Below, in pieces: positions 55,768-64,000 of a DNA stretch of 64,000 nucleotides. A model generated the notes under the pieces. That model had not been told where the DNA came from, did not search any database, and saw only the letters and a list, made by a program, of their open reading frames with translations. Source of the stretch: Arthrobacter crystallopoietes (lineage in GTDB: Bacteria > Actinomycetota > Actinomycetes > Actinomycetales > Micrococcaceae); the NCBI RefSeq assembly GCF_017603825.1, contig NZ_CP072014.1, positions 2,232,001-2,296,000 on the forward strand. The letters run 5' to 3'. The translations under genes and the position numbers were made by a program. Position 1 is the first letter of the stretch, and each line of letters opens with the position of its first letter.

Positions 55768-57161
55768 CGCCGGCCTCCCCGGGAAGCGGGGCCGGACCGG
55801 GCGGTGGACGCCGTGACCGGTGCCTGCGCATCGAAGTAGCTCCACGCCGCCGGCAGCGAAGCCTGGGCATTGACCGCCACCGCTCGCCAGCCGCCATTGC
55901 GCAGGGCCTCAAGCACCGGCGAGGAATCGTGCGGGTGCTCGGTGACCAGGATAGCGAAGGCATGCGAGCCGAACTCGGCGGCCGGGGCCAGCAGGCGGGC
56001 TTCGGCCGCGGAGATATTGCCCAGCAGGGCCAGCAGCGGGCCCTTGAGTTTGTGCGCGGCGAGCTTGTCCATCAGCCGGTCCCCGAACGTCTCCGATCCC
56101 GGCTGCGGCCGGTCCGACCTGCGGTGCGGGTCCTCCGCGAGCCCCAGCGCGGCCAGGCCCTCCGCGAGGTTCTGGTAGCCGGCAGGGCCGACGAAGCTTT
56201 CGTCTTCGGGCCACGACGCCGAAGGGGAGCGCAGCAGGCCGGGTTCGGCATGGACGTCGAGCAACCGCACGGTGTAGTTGCGCTGGATGAAGTCATGCGC
56301 GGCCGAGGCCACCGCCGTGACTGCCCATTCGAATGCGGGCGAGCTGTGCAGCAGCTCTCCGCCGTCGTGCTCCGCGGACAGCGACGGCAGCAGCCCGCTG
56401 CCGAATGTATGCACCCGCTGGTCAAGAATGATGGTGGCCTGCGGGGTGGTGACCGATTCCTCCTGCCGGACCATGAGCTCGCCCTGCCGCGCGGTGGCCG
56501 CCCAATGCACCCGCCGCATCGGATCCCCGTGCCGGTATTCGCGCGTCATCACGTCGTCGTCACTCGGGTTCGCCTGCCGCCGGGTGCTGGCCGTGCCGTC
56601 CGTGCCGCGGGCACCCGTCAACGACGTCGGCGGCAGTTCTAACGGGGCCGGCGTGACGATGAGCGCGGAGACCTCGCCCAGGTTGTGCCGGTGCCGGGCC
56701 AGCCCGAACGGGTCCTCGAAGTCCGCGGTGACGGGGCCGATCCCGAACATCCCGCGCTTGCCGGAGCGCAACCGGTATTCGTAGATGCTCTCGCCTGTCC
56801 GCGTGGGGTAGCGCGCCGGGAAGCGGAACGTGGGGGAGCGGCCGAACCGGTGCGGCAGCTGCTCCTCCATATACGCGATGCCGCCGAAGCTGCCGGTGCG
56901 CCGGACGGAGAGCTGGACGTGCGTGATCAGCCCCGTTTCCACGGAGGCTGGCCGGAATTTGCGTTCGACGGCGAAGCGCGGCTTGAGCACCACCATTACC
57001 GCCGCGGCGAGCAGGGGGAGGGCAATAAGGAAGACCGCTAGGCTCAGCAGGTCGCGGCGCCCGAAGATCTGGGCCAGCAGCAGGGCGACGACGCCGGCGG
57101 CGAGCAGTCCCCAGCCGCGCATCGTCACATAGCGGGTGGGTAGCCAGCCGAACCGGTCCAT
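55764..57161 (-). CDS. DUF58 domain-containing protein
   Basis: A 465-residue protein. Two hydrophobic helices at about residues 12-55 anchor it, and the DUF58 core contains REYRHGDPMRRVHWAATARQ (about 208-228), the family hallmark, followed by a von Willebrand-A-like region. DUF58 proteins work with MoxR ATPases as chaperone or metal-dependent adhesion partners. It lies ten bases downstream of moxR and overlaps the transglutaminase gene, so moxR, DUF58 and tgpA-like form one operon. Confidence 0.9.
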   Translation of the reverse strand: MDRFGWLPTRYVTMRGWGLLAAGVVALLLAQIFGRRDLLSLAVFLIALPLLAAAVMVVLKPRFAVERKFRPASVETGLITHVQLSVRRTGSFGGIAYMEEQLPHRFGRSPTFRFPARYPTRTGESIYEYRLRSGKRGMFGIGPVTADFEDPFGLARHRHNLGEVSALIVTPAPLELPPTSLTGARGTDGTASTRRQANPSDDDVMTREYRHGDPMRRVHWAATARQGELMVRQEESVTTPQATIILDQRVHTFGSGLLPSLSAEHDGGELLHSSPAFEWAVTAVASAAHDFIQRNYTVRLLDVHAEPGLLRSPSASWPEDESFVGPAGYQNLAEGLAALGLAEDPHRRSDRPQPGSETFGDRLMDKLAAHKLKGPLLALLGNISAAEARLLAPAAEFGSHAFAILVTEHPHDSSPVLEALRNGGWRAVAVNAQASLPAAWSYFDAQAPVTASTARSGPASRGGRR

Positions 57162-57171
57162 GGCGCTTTAC

Positions 57172-58254
57172 CTACACAGCGGGACGGCGGGATTCGCCGT
57201 TGACCGGGACCTTGGCCAGGATCGACGCCACGATCCCCGGCGCGTCCTCGCCGGCGGTCACGGCTTTGCGGTCCAGCATCAGCCGGTGCGAGAGCACCGC
57301 CTCGGAGACCGCTGCGATGTCATCCGGGAGCACAAAGTCGCGGCCATCCAGTGCCGCGGCGGCCTTCGCGGCCCGGAGCAGCTGTAGGAGTGCGCGGGGG
57401 CTGGCGCCGAGCCGTAGGTACGGGTGCTCGCGGGTGGCCCGGCCGATGTTTACGGTGTACTCCTTGACGGCGGGGGAGACGTAGACGTCCTGCACCGTGG
57501 CCACCATGGCGCGTACGTCCGCCATGCCTACCACCGGGCGGACGTCGGCCAGCGGGGAGGTGGACTGGTGGTTTTCCAGCATGTCCATCTCCGCCCGCGG
57601 GTCCGGGTAGCCCATGGAAATCCGCGCCATGAAGCGATCGCGCTGGGCCTCCGGCAACGGGTAGGTGCCTTCCATCTCGATCGGGTTCTGGGTGGCCACC
57701 ACCATGAACGGCGGCTCCAACCGGTAGGAGCGCCCGTCCACGGTGACCTGGTGTTCCTCCATGCACTCCAGCAGCGCGGACTGCGTCTTGGCCGATGCGC
57801 GGTTGATCTCGTCCCCGATGACGATGTTGGCAAAAACCGGCCCCGGCCGGAACTCAAAGCTGTGCTTGTCCTGGTTGTAGATGGAGACGCCGGTGACGTC
57901 CGAGGGCAGCAGATCGGGCGTGAACTGGATGCGGTGCACGCTGCAGTCGATGGTGCGCGCGAGCGTTTTGGCCAGCATGGTTTTGCCGACGCCGGGCACG
58001 TCCTCCACGAGCAGGTGGCCTTGGGCCAGCAGTACGGTCAGCGCCAGCCGGGCGGCCTCTTCCTTGCCGTCGATCACCGTGTTGATCGCCGAAAGGATGC
58101 GCCCGCACGCCTCGTGGAAGTCCACCAGCGCCAACCGGCCGACGTCGTTATTCACCTGTCCGTTGGGGGCCGTGCCAGCAGCAGCAGCGGTTGCCCCGCC
58201 TGCACCTGCCTGCCGCGCGGGGTCCGATACTGCCGCCTGCTGCTGGATGTCCAT
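57172..58254 (-). CDS. MoxR family AAA+ ATPase
   Basis: A 360-residue ATPase. Walker A: DVPGVGKTMLAKT; Walker B: VIGDEINRA; sensor 1 lies in VVATQNPIEMEGTYPLPEAQ, and the arginine finger in the following RDRF. The C-terminal lid contains VLSHRLML. MoxR proteins remodel or activate partners, here most likely the DUF58 protein encoded next. The first 25 residues are Ala/Gly-rich. It is divergent from tatD. Confidence 0.94.
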   Translation of the reverse strand: MDIQQQAAVSDPARQAGAGGATAAAAGTAPNGQVNNDVGRLALVDFHEACGRILSAINTVIDGKEEAARLALTVLLAQGHLLVEDVPGVGKTMLAKTLARTIDCSVHRIQFTPDLLPSDVTGVSIYNQDKHSFEFRPGPVFANIVIGDEINRASAKTQSALLECMEEHQVTVDGRSYRLEPPFMVVATQNPIEMEGTYPLPEAQRDRFMARISMGYPDPRAEMDMLENHQSTSPLADVRPVVGMADVRAMVATVQDVYVSPAVKEYTVNIGRATREHPYLRLGASPRALLQLLRAAKAAAALDGRDFVLPDDIAAVSEAVLSHRLMLDRKAVTAGEDAPGIVASILAKVPVNGESRRPAV

Positions 58255-58368
58255 GGAAACCTTCCGCTAGCCTTCCCCCGGGGCCGGATGTACCAACACT
58301 ACTGGCAGAACTTTCCGGACGGTAGGGCCTGAAACGTTTCTTTCGGGCGCCGGCGATAACCTAGATGC

Positions 58369-59316
58369 ATGCCGAACAACCCCGCAGTCCAGCCCGGAGA
58401 AACGCCCGCCTCATATGTCGCCGAAGCACAGCAGCCGGCGGAAGGACGCGCCCGCAGCGCTGAAGAGGAAAACAGCGGACGACGGCGGCAGCTGCAGTAT
58501 CCGCCGGCGCCCGAACCCCTGCCGGTGCCGGTGATGGACAACCACACGCATCTGGATTTCCGCGACGGCGACGTACAGGTCAGCGTCACGGAGGCACTCG
58601 ACGCCGCGGAGGCCCTGGGCGTCCACGGTGCCGTCCAGGTCGGCTGCGACCTGGAGTCCTCCCGGTTCACCATCGAAGCGGTAGAAGCAGACGCAAGGCT
58701 GCTGGGCGCCGTCGCGCTCCATCCCAATGACGCCCCGGCTTTGGGGGAGGCGGGCACCCTTGAGGACGCGCTTGCCGAGATCGAAGCGCTGGCTGCGCAT
58801 CCGCGCGTGCGGGCCATCGGCGAAACCGGCCTGGACTACTTCCGCACGGAGGGGCCGGGCCTGAAAACGCAGGAGTATTCCTTCCGACGGCACATCGACA
58901 TGGCCAAGCGGCTGGGCCTGGCCCTGCAGATCCATGACCGCGACGCGCACGATGATGTGGTCCGGGTCCTGCGCGAGGAAGGAGCGCCCGAAAAGGTGGT
59001 GTTCCACTGCTTCTCCGGTGACGCGGAACTGGCCCGGATCTGCAACGAGAACGGGTGGAGCATGTCCTTCGCCGGGACCGTAACCTTTAAGAACGCCGGC
59101 GACCTGCGCGAGGCCCTGGCCATCGCCGATCCCGACCTGGTTCTGGTGGAAACCGACGCTCCGTTCCTGACCCCGCACCCCTACCGGGGCAGGCCCAACG
59201 CGAGCTACATGATTCCCTACACAATGCGTGCTATGGCCGAGGTTTTGGACAAGGATTTGGCGAAGTTATGCACAGAAGTGTCACGAAACACAGAAAAAAT
59301 TTACGGCACTTTGTGA
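58369..59316 (+). CDS. tatD: TatD family metal-dependent DNase/hydrolase
   Basis: A 315-residue TIM-barrel hydrolase. The metal site HxH is H59 and H61 in MDNHTHLDF; IGETGLDYF, LQIHDRDAHDD, FHCFSGDAELA and ETDAPFLTPHPYRG complete it. TatD enzymes are 3'-exonucleases that act in DNA repair or RNA quality control. The first 55 residues are a Pro/Glu/Ala-rich extension not found in E. coli TatD; in-frame ATG 58534 (MDNHTHLD) is an alternative start. TAACCT lies six bases before ATG 58369, which favours the long form. Confidence 0.92.
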   Translation: MPNNPAVQPGETPASYVAEAQQPAEGRARSAEEENSGRRRQLQYPPAPEPLPVPVMDNHTHLDFRDGDVQVSVTEALDAAEALGVHGAVQVGCDLESSRFTIEAVEADARLLGAVALHPNDAPALGEAGTLEDALAEIEALAAHPRVRAIGETGLDYFRTEGPGLKTQEYSFRRHIDMAKRLGLALQIHDRDAHDDVVRVLREEGAPEKVVFHCFSGDAELARICNENGWSMSFAGTVTFKNAGDLREALAIADPDLVLVETDAPFLTPHPYRGRPNASYMIPYTMRAMAEVLDKDLAKLCTEVSRNTEKIYGTL

Positions 59317-59344
59317 GCTAAGTTACTGCCAAGTATTTTTCCTA

Positions 59345-59381
59345 GTCAGCCCCGGTTTTCCGACGTTTCACCGGGGTTGAC
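59345..59381. terminator. hairpin after tatD
   Basis: GTCAGCCCCGGT and ACCGGGGTTGAC pair over 12 positions with one G-T pair and a 13-base loop. It lies 28 bases past the tatD stop. No T-run follows, so it may be weak or work with Rho. Confidence 0.5.
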
Positions 59382-59428
59382 TTGGGGCGTTCCGGCGTCA
59401 CCAAAACGAGATTTTGGCCGCACTCGAG

Positions 59429-59457
59429 TTGGAGATGCATCACGGTTCGGTTACGGT
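59429..59457 (+). promoter_or_regulatory. probable rpfB promoter
   Basis: TTGGAG (59429-59434), 17 bases, TACGGT (59452-59457). Transcription would begin near 59464, about 190 bases before the rpfB start codon. Confidence 0.45.
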
Positions 59458-59463
59458 GGGGAG

Positions 59464-59653
59464 CTAATGGCCGGGGTCGGGGAAGGCAACCGGACATGAA
59501 ATCACTCGCTTGAGGCAAGTTGGACGTTCCGTTCGTACGCCCAAACCCTCTCGTCTAGTGCTGCCTGCACAAAGCATCGTGCCGTGCGATTCGGCGCGCG
59601 ACTGCTCGTGTCCAAGTCCCCGTGCCCGGGGAACTTTAAAAAAGTTGGGTACC
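59464..59653 (+). ncRNA. candidate structured leader of rpfB
   Basis: The inferred 5' leader is unusually long and lacks any open frame I can support. AACTTT-AAA-AAAGTT (59632-59646) is a hairpin eight bases before the GTG that could hide the start region; a C/G-rich stretch CCCCGTGCCCGGGG precedes it. In M. tuberculosis an RNA switch in the rpfB leader controls rpfB, ksgA and ispE, so a comparable device is plausible. I cannot match it to a known riboswitch class; the c-di-AMP riboswitch core is not recognisable. Confidence 0.35.
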
Positions 59654-60790
59654 GTGGCAAACGCACTGAAAAACCGCTGGGTAAAAATTGCCGGGCAAAT
59701 GGTCGTGATGACCGCACTCGTTCTGGGGCTCGTGGCCTTCGTCGGCAACAACAAGTCGGTGACCCTGACCGTGGACGGCCAGGCCAGCAGCGTCTCGACC
59801 TTCGGCAGCACCGTTCAGGACGTCCTGAACGACGCCGATGTCCAGGTGGGCGAGCTGGACGAAATCACTCCGTCCGCCAGCGCCGAGATCACCGACGGCA
59901 GCACCATCCAGGTCATCACCGCCAAGCCGGTCAAGCTGACCCTGGACGGCACCAGCAAGACAGTGCACTCCACCTCCGCCACCGTTGAGGACCTCCTCCA
60001 CGAGCTCGGCGTCGAAGAGGACTCCGAACTTTCCGCCCCGCTGGATGCCGAACTGGCCAGCGTGAGCACGGTGACCATCACCACCCCGAAGACCGTTTCC
60101 ATCACGGTGGACGGCGACACCAAGAAGAAGATTACGACGGCGGCCACCATCGGTGATCTGCTGAAGGAACAGAAGATCAAGCTGGGCAAGGACGACGAGC
60201 TCTCCGACCCGAAGTCGACCGAGATCAAGGACAACCTGAAGCTCAAGATCACCCGCATCGACCGGGACCAGAAGATCGAGGTCACCGAGCCGATCGAGTT
60301 CGAGACCGAGACCAAGAAGGACTCCTCGATGTACGAGGGCGAGCAGGAGATCACCCGCTCCGGCGTTACCGGTGAGCGCACCAAGACCTACGCCCTGGTC
60401 CTGGTTGACGGCGAAGAAACCGAGCGCGAGCTGGTCAGCAACGAAATCACCCGCGAACCTGTCAATCAGCAGGTCAGCGTCGGCACCAAGGAACGCCCGG
60501 CGCCCAAGCCCAAGGCATCCTCCGGCAGCAACAACACCAACGTTGGCGGCACCTGGCAGGCCCTCGCCCAGTGCGAGTCCGGCGGCAACTGGGCCATCAA
60601 CACCGGCAACGGCTACTACGGCGGCCTGCAGTTCAGCCAGAGCTCCTGGATCGGCGCCGGCGGCGGCAAGTACGCCCCGCTGCCGCACATGGCCAGCGCT
60701 TCCGAGCAGATTGCCACCGCAGAGGTCCTGCGCAGCAACGGCGGCTGGGGCCACTGGCCGGCCTGCTCAGCCAAGCTGGGCCTGCTCTAA
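59654..60790 (+). CDS. rpfB: resuscitation-promoting factor RpfB
   Basis: A 378-residue secreted or membrane-anchored peptidoglycan hydrolase. A signal or anchor helix spans about residues 13-30. Three DUF348 (ubiquitin-like) repeats follow: SVTLTVDGQASSVSTFGST, KLTLDGTSKTVHSTSAT and SITVDGDTKKKITTAAT mark their starts. A G5 domain lies at about 205-275, and the lysozyme-like Rpf domain at about 300-378 with catalytic E307 in AQCESGGNW. It cleaves glycan strands and wakes dormant cells. I chose GTG 59654 because the hydrophobic segment begins close by; there is no strong ribosome site. A terminator follows. Confidence 0.94.
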   Translation: MANALKNRWVKIAGQMVVMTALVLGLVAFVGNNKSVTLTVDGQASSVSTFGSTVQDVLNDADVQVGELDEITPSASAEITDGSTIQVITAKPVKLTLDGTSKTVHSTSATVEDLLHELGVEEDSELSAPLDAELASVSTVTITTPKTVSITVDGDTKKKITTAATIGDLLKEQKIKLGKDDELSDPKSTEIKDNLKLKITRIDRDQKIEVTEPIEFETETKKDSSMYEGEQEITRSGVTGERTKTYALVLVDGEETERELVSNEITREPVNQQVSVGTKERPAPKPKASSGSNNTNVGGTWQALAQCESGGNWAINTGNGYYGGLQFSQSSWIGAGGGKYAPLPHMASASEQIATAEVLRSNGGWGHWPACSAKLGLL

Positions 60791-60810
60791 CCGCAGCAGC
60801 ATCACTCCAT

Positions 60811-60850
60811 CGGCAGGACCCGGGCACTAACCCGGGTCCTGCCGGCGTTT
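60811..60850 (+). terminator. rpfB terminator
   Basis: A perfect 14-pair stem, CGGCAGGACCCGGG with CCCGGGTCCTGCCG, around CACTAA, then GCG and TTTT. It implies that rpfB and rsmA are not simply one operon here. Confidence 0.9.
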
Positions 60851-60963
60851 TAAGGGCGGGCGACGCTCCGGTCCAGCCCTTGCAAATCCCGCCGGCCAGC
60901 GTCTGTTCCCCGCTCCAGCAGGCCCATATGCCGCAGGGTGAGACCCACGTTCAGGCGTTCGGA

Positions 60964-61050
60964 CCCACGTTTAGGCGCTTCGTGCGGTTTTTAGCTTTCA
61001 AGTAACGCCCTGACGTGGGCCGATGTTGCCGGCCGATTCAGAACATGGGT
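60964..61050 (+). repeat. 87-bp dispersed intergenic element, copy B
   Basis: Aligns without gaps to copies A (24788-24874) and C (41766-41852, reversed). An extra half-copy of the first box, CCCACGTTCAGGC, stands at 60944-60956, 20 bases upstream. Inside this copy CCCACGT can pair with ACGTGGG, but that pairing is not kept in the other copies. It lies in the 398-base gap between rpfB and rsmA. The rest of the gap (61051-61176) shows no further feature except the -10-like TACGAT before rsmA. Confidence 0.75.
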
Positions 61051-61188
61051 TTGAAGCCCCTGCTTTGCTCGCCGCGGGCTGCGGCCACTGTCTCATCGAT
61101 GCTCGAGCGTCTCCCCGGGGCGGCCGGATCCGTCACGGTGCCGCCGGGCGTTTAAGGTGCGGCACAGATCAGCGGCTACGATGGCACA

Positions 61189-62151
61189 GTGACAGAAGCG
61201 AATTCTTCCTCAGGGCTGGCCGACGACGGCTCGGCGTCGCCAACCCGCGAGGGTTCGGCAATGTCCGCCAACGACGGCGACCGCCCGGCTGCTGCGGGCA
61301 CGGCACCTTTGCTGGGGGCCGCCGACATCAGGCGGCTCGCGGACGAACTGGATGTCCGTCCCACCAAGACCCTTGGACAGAACTTTGTTATCGACGGCAA
61401 CACCATTCGCCGGATTGTTGCCGCAGCACATATCGATCCGCAGGAGACCGTGCTGGAGGTGGGCCCGGGCCTGGGCTCGCTGACGCTGGGCCTGCTGGAC
61501 GCGGCCAAGCATGTGGTCGCCGTCGAGATTGATCCCAAACTTGCGGCCAAGCTGCCGGACACCGCCGGCCGGCTCCGTCCGAATGCGGCCTCCCGGCTCG
61601 ACGTCGTACTTGCGGATGCCATGAAGGTAACCGAGCTGCCGCAGCAGCCCACGGCCTTAGTGGCCAACCTCCCGTACAACGTGGCCGTGCCTGTGGTGCT
61701 GCACCTGCTGGAGCATTTCCCTTCGCTGGAGCACGGGCTGGTCATGGTGCAGGACGAGGTGGCGGACCGGCTCGCGGCGAAACCGGGCTCGAAGATTTAC
61801 GGCGTGCCCAGCGTCAAGGCCGCCTGGTACTCGCAGATGCGCAAGGCCGGCGTGATCGGCATGAACGTGTTCTGGCCCGCGCCGAAGATCGCCTCCGGAC
61901 TCGTGGAGTTCACCCGGCACGAACCGCCCGAAACGAGGGCCACGCGCAAGGAAGTCTTCGCCGTGATCGACGCAGCCTTCGCCCAGCGCCGCAAGACCCT
62001 GCGCGCCGCCCTCGCCGGTTGGGCCGGCAGCCCGGCCGCTGCCGAGGATGCCCTGCGCGCGGCGAACGTGGACCCGAGCGCGCGCGGCGAGGTGCTGGAT
62101 GTCCAGGCCTTCGCACGGATTGCCGAATTCAAACAGCCCTTGATGGCGTGA
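61189..62151 (+). CDS. rsmA: 16S rRNA (adenine1518-N6/adenine1519-N6)-dimethyltransferase
   Basis: A 320-residue KsgA/Dim1 enzyme that dimethylates two adenines near the 3' end of 16S rRNA. Motifs: [21 protein letters not shown] site [11 protein letters not shown], and the catalytic NLPYN in [13 protein letters not shown]. The first 40 residues are a variable extension. TACGAT lies six bases before the GTG, which supports 61189 and a leaderless mRNA; ATG 61261 is an alternative. The gene order rpfB, rsmA, ispE matches Rv1009-Rv1011. Confidence 0.95.
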   Translation: MTEANSSSGLADDGSASPTREGSAMSANDGDRPAAAGTAPLLGAADIRRLADELDVRPTKTLGQNFVIDGNTIRRIVAAAHIDPQETVLEVGPGLGSLTLGLLDAAKHVVAVEIDPKLAAKLPDTAGRLRPNAASRLDVVLADAMKVTELPQQPTALVANLPYNVAVPVVLHLLEHFPSLEHGLVMVQDEVADRLAAKPGSKIYGVPSVKAAWYSQMRKAGVIGMNVFWPAPKIASGLVEFTRHEPPETRATRKEVFAVIDAAFAQRRKTLRAALAGWAGSPAAAEDALRAANVDPSARGEVLDVQAFARIAEFKQPLMA

Positions 62152-62174
62152 GCTAAGACCCGGTGGAGGAGGCA

Positions 62175-63116
62175 ATGAGCATGTCCAGAAAGCGTTCGGT
62201 TCGGGTGATGGCCCCGGGCAAGATCAACGTGTCCTTCCGGATGGGCCCGCAGCGCCTGGACGGCTACCACTCCGTGGCCAGTGTCTATCTGGCCGTGTCG
62301 CTCTACGAGGAAGTCACCGCTACGGTGCGCGACGACGACCGGATCACCGTGAGCGTGCGCAACGGCTCCACGCTGCCGCTGGAACTCGACGACATCCCGC
62401 TGGATGAGTCCAACCTCGCCGTCCAGGCCGCTCAGCTGATGCGGTCCATGGCCGACCGGCCCACCGGCGTGCATCTGGACATCACCAAACGCGTTCCGAT
62501 CGCCGGCGGCATGGGCGGGGGATCGGCGGACGCCGCGGCCGCGCTGGTCGCCTGCAGCGCGCTCTGGGATACGGGCTTTTCCCGCGAAGAGCTCGTCCGC
62601 GTTGCCGCGGACCTCGGAGCCGATGTGCCCTTCGCCATCCTCGGCGGGGTCGCCGTCGGGCTTGGCATCGGGGACCAGTTGACGCCGGCGCTGGCCCGCA
62701 AGGACATGAACTGGGTCCTGGTGCCAGCGAGCTTCGGACTCTCCACCCCAAAGGTCTACGCCATGGCAGACCAGCTGCGCGAAGAGGCCGGATTCGAGGC
62801 CACCGAGCCGGAGGGCGTGGACCCGGCAGTGCTGAAGGCCATGCATGCCGGGGACGTGGACTCGCTGGCGAACGCCGTGGGCAACGATTTGCAGGCTGCC
62901 GCAATGGCGCTGGCGCCGGAGCTGGCCGATATCCTTGAACTGGGCGTCGCCGAGGGTGCGCTGGCCGGGCTGGTCTCCGGGTCCGGGCCGACGCTGGCCT
63001 TCCTCGTGCCGGACCGGCTCGAAGCCGAGGACCTTGCCCAGCGGCTCTCCGACGTTGCCGGCGTGGCGGCGCTGCCCGTCCACGGCCCGGTCCACGGCGC
63101 GCGCATCATGGCCTGA
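62175..63116 (+). CDS. ispE: 4-(cytidine 5'-diphospho)-2-C-methyl-D-erythritol kinase
   Basis: A 313-residue GHMP kinase of the MEP isoprenoid pathway. It phosphorylates CDP-ME at the 2-hydroxyl. Motifs: VMAPGKINVSFRMG at the start with the catalytic lysine, IPIAGGMGGGSADAAAAL type ATP loop at about 108-123 (here VPIAGG...), and VSGSGPTLAFLV near the end. GGAGG five bases upstream decides ATG 62175 over GTG 62163. It supplies precursors to the isoprenyl synthase at 9168-9929. Confidence 0.95.
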   Translation: MSMSRKRSVRVMAPGKINVSFRMGPQRLDGYHSVASVYLAVSLYEEVTATVRDDDRITVSVRNGSTLPLELDDIPLDESNLAVQAAQLMRSMADRPTGVHLDITKRVPIAGGMGGGSADAAAALVACSALWDTGFSREELVRVAADLGADVPFAILGGVAVGLGIGDQLTPALARKDMNWVLVPASFGLSTPKVYAMADQLREEAGFEATEPEGVDPAVLKAMHAGDVDSLANAVGNDLQAAAMALAPELADILELGVAEGALAGLVSGSGPTLAFLVPDRLEAEDLAQRLSDVAGVAALPVHGPVHGARIMA

Positions 63117-63177
63117 ACCGGCCGGCCGGCCCCGCCCCGATAACTTCACCTACACAGCAACAGAAAGTATCTTCACC

Positions 63178-64000
63178 TTGGCCCACCTGCTTGGCGCGGA
63201 AAACATCAGCGTCTCCTTTGCCACCCGCACCGTCCTGGACTCGGTTTCCCTTGGCCTGAACGAGGGCGACCGGATCGGCATGGTCGGCCGCAACGGCGAC
63301 GGCAAATCCACGCTGATGCGGCTGCTCGCGCAGCGCACGACGCCGGACGAGGGCCGGGTAACCAAGCGCGGCGACGTGAATATCGGCTACCTGGACCAGC
63401 AGGACGTGCTCAACGGCGACCTGCCCGTGGGCGAGGCCATTGTCGGCGACCAGGCGGACCACGAGTGGGCGTCCACCCCGCGCATCCGCGAAATCATGGG
63501 CGGCCTCGTCGGCGACGTGGACTGGCACGCCAAGGTCTCCCTGCTCTCCGGCGGGCAGCGGCGCCGCGTTGCCCTGGCGAAGCTGCTGATCGAAGACCAC
63601 GACGTCATCATGCTGGACGAGCCCACCAACCACCTGGACGTGGAGGGCGTGGCCTGGCTGGCCCGGCACCTGAAGGAACGCTGGCGTCCCACCGAGGGCG
63701 CGTTCCTGGTGGTCACCCACGACCGTTGGTTCCTCGATGAAGTGTGCACCCGGACGTGGGAGATCCATGACGGCATCGTGGACCCGTTCGACGGCGGGTA
63801 CGCGGCCTACGTCCTGGCCCGCGCCGAACGCGACCGCATGAACGCCGTCGTTGAAAGCAAACGCCAGCAGCTGGTCAAGAAGGAACTGGCCTGGCTTCGC
63901 CGTGGCGCACCCGCCCGCACGGCCAAGCCCAAGTTCCGGATTGAGGCGGCCAACGAGCTGATCGCCGATGTTCCGGAGCCGCGCGATACGGTGGCGCTGA
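63178..64000 (+). CDS. ABC-F family ATP-binding protein (partial, 3' end outside window)
   Basis: 274 codons of a soluble ABC protein with no membrane domain. First ATPase: Walker A GRNGDGKST at residues 37-45, signature LSGGQRRRV near 122, Walker B VIMLDEPTNHLD near 142-153. The interdomain linker begins near residue 205 (YVLARAERDRMNAVVESKRQQ in parts), and the second ATPase lies beyond the window. ABC-F proteins act on the ribosome. TTG 63178 is the start by alignment (MAHLLGAENISVSF); no strong ribosome site is visible, so an alternative start cannot be excluded. It follows ispE by 61 bases. Confidence 0.9.
   Translation, partial: MAHLLGAENISVSFATRTVLDSVSLGLNEGDRIGMVGRNGDGKSTLMRLLAQRTTPDEGRVTKRGDVNIGYLDQQDVLNGDLPVGEAIVGDQADHEWASTPRIREIMGGLVGDVDWHAKVSLLSGGQRRRVALAKLLIEDHDVIMLDEPTNHLDVEGVAWLARHLKERWRPTEGAFLVVTHDRWFLDEVCTRTWEIHDGIVDPFDGGYAAYVLARAERDRMNAVVESKRQQLVKKELAWLRRGAPARTAKPKFRIEAANELIADVPEPRDTVAL

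Noticed and set aside
59317-59653. c-di-AMP (ydaO) riboswitch before rpfB
   Set aside because: Such riboswitches precede some actinobacterial rpf genes, but I could not find the conserved core or its 3' CAGCTAACC-like part in the right order.

Overview
The window is chromosomal DNA of a high-G+C actinobacterium with dense genes on both strands. Mycothiol conjugate amidase, a WhiB regulator, RpfB, DUF3499, DUF4307 and DUF4245 proteins and a 500-residue adenosylhomocysteinase all point to Actinobacteria. Gene content and the FemX-type peptidoglycan enzyme suggest the Arthrobacter group (Micrococcaceae). The family call is inference. I see no tRNA, rRNA, CRISPR array, prophage or insertion sequence.

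Layout. 1-11.6 kb: AI-2E-type permease, ilvA and rhomboid; then greA, DUF4307, mca, a small membrane protein, a thioredoxin-fold DUF255 protein, hemolysin III and a Z-isoprenyl synthase (the order of M. tuberculosis Rv1080c-Rv1086, recalled from memory); then a 35-codon frame coupled to phoH2. 11.6-20.7 kb: GNAT, a NarL-type two-component pair, a SARP/BTAD regulator, an unknown protein, a prepilin peptidase, a Nudix enzyme and a TetR/MFS efflux pair. 20.7-24.9 kb: fumC, carbonic anhydrase, DUF4245 and glpX (central carbon). 24.9-32.3 kb: femX, manA, LCP ligase, purE, purK, GtrA and TIGR03089 (envelope and purine). 32.3-43 kb: a candidate small RNA, whiB, a giant GT2 glycosyltransferase, DUF5719, a zincin-like protein, DUF3499, Trm112, ahcY and an aminotransferase. 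43-53.4 kb: RDD, SpoIIM, a DUF1461 protein, fadD, protein O-mannosyltransferase, rsmI and gabD. 53.4-58.3 kb: transglutaminase, DUF58 and MoxR. 58.4-64 kb: tatD, rpfB, rsmA, ispE and an ABC-F protein cut by the window end.

How the genes work together. Many serve the cell envelope: undecaprenyl-type lipid synthesis, mannose supply (manA), mannosyl transfer (Pmt), lipid-linked sugar flipping (GtrA), peptide bridge (FemX), wall polymer attachment (LCP), wall remodelling (RpfB) and the isoprenoid precursor step (ispE). whiB sits directly before the GT2 and DUF5719 genes and probably shares a transcript with the GT2.

Most interesting non-gene signals: a dispersed 87-bp intergenic element present three times with no gaps in alignment (24788-24874, 60964-61050, and 41766-41852 reversed); a likely ATT start for the GT2 gene; a candidate small RNA with its own promoter and terminator upstream of whiB; a 35-codon frame before phoH2; a 10-mer (ACGACGGCGG) far more frequent than expected and found in all three reading frames; and at least fifteen genes with TANNNT placed 6-9 bases before the start codon, which suggests leaderless mRNAs.
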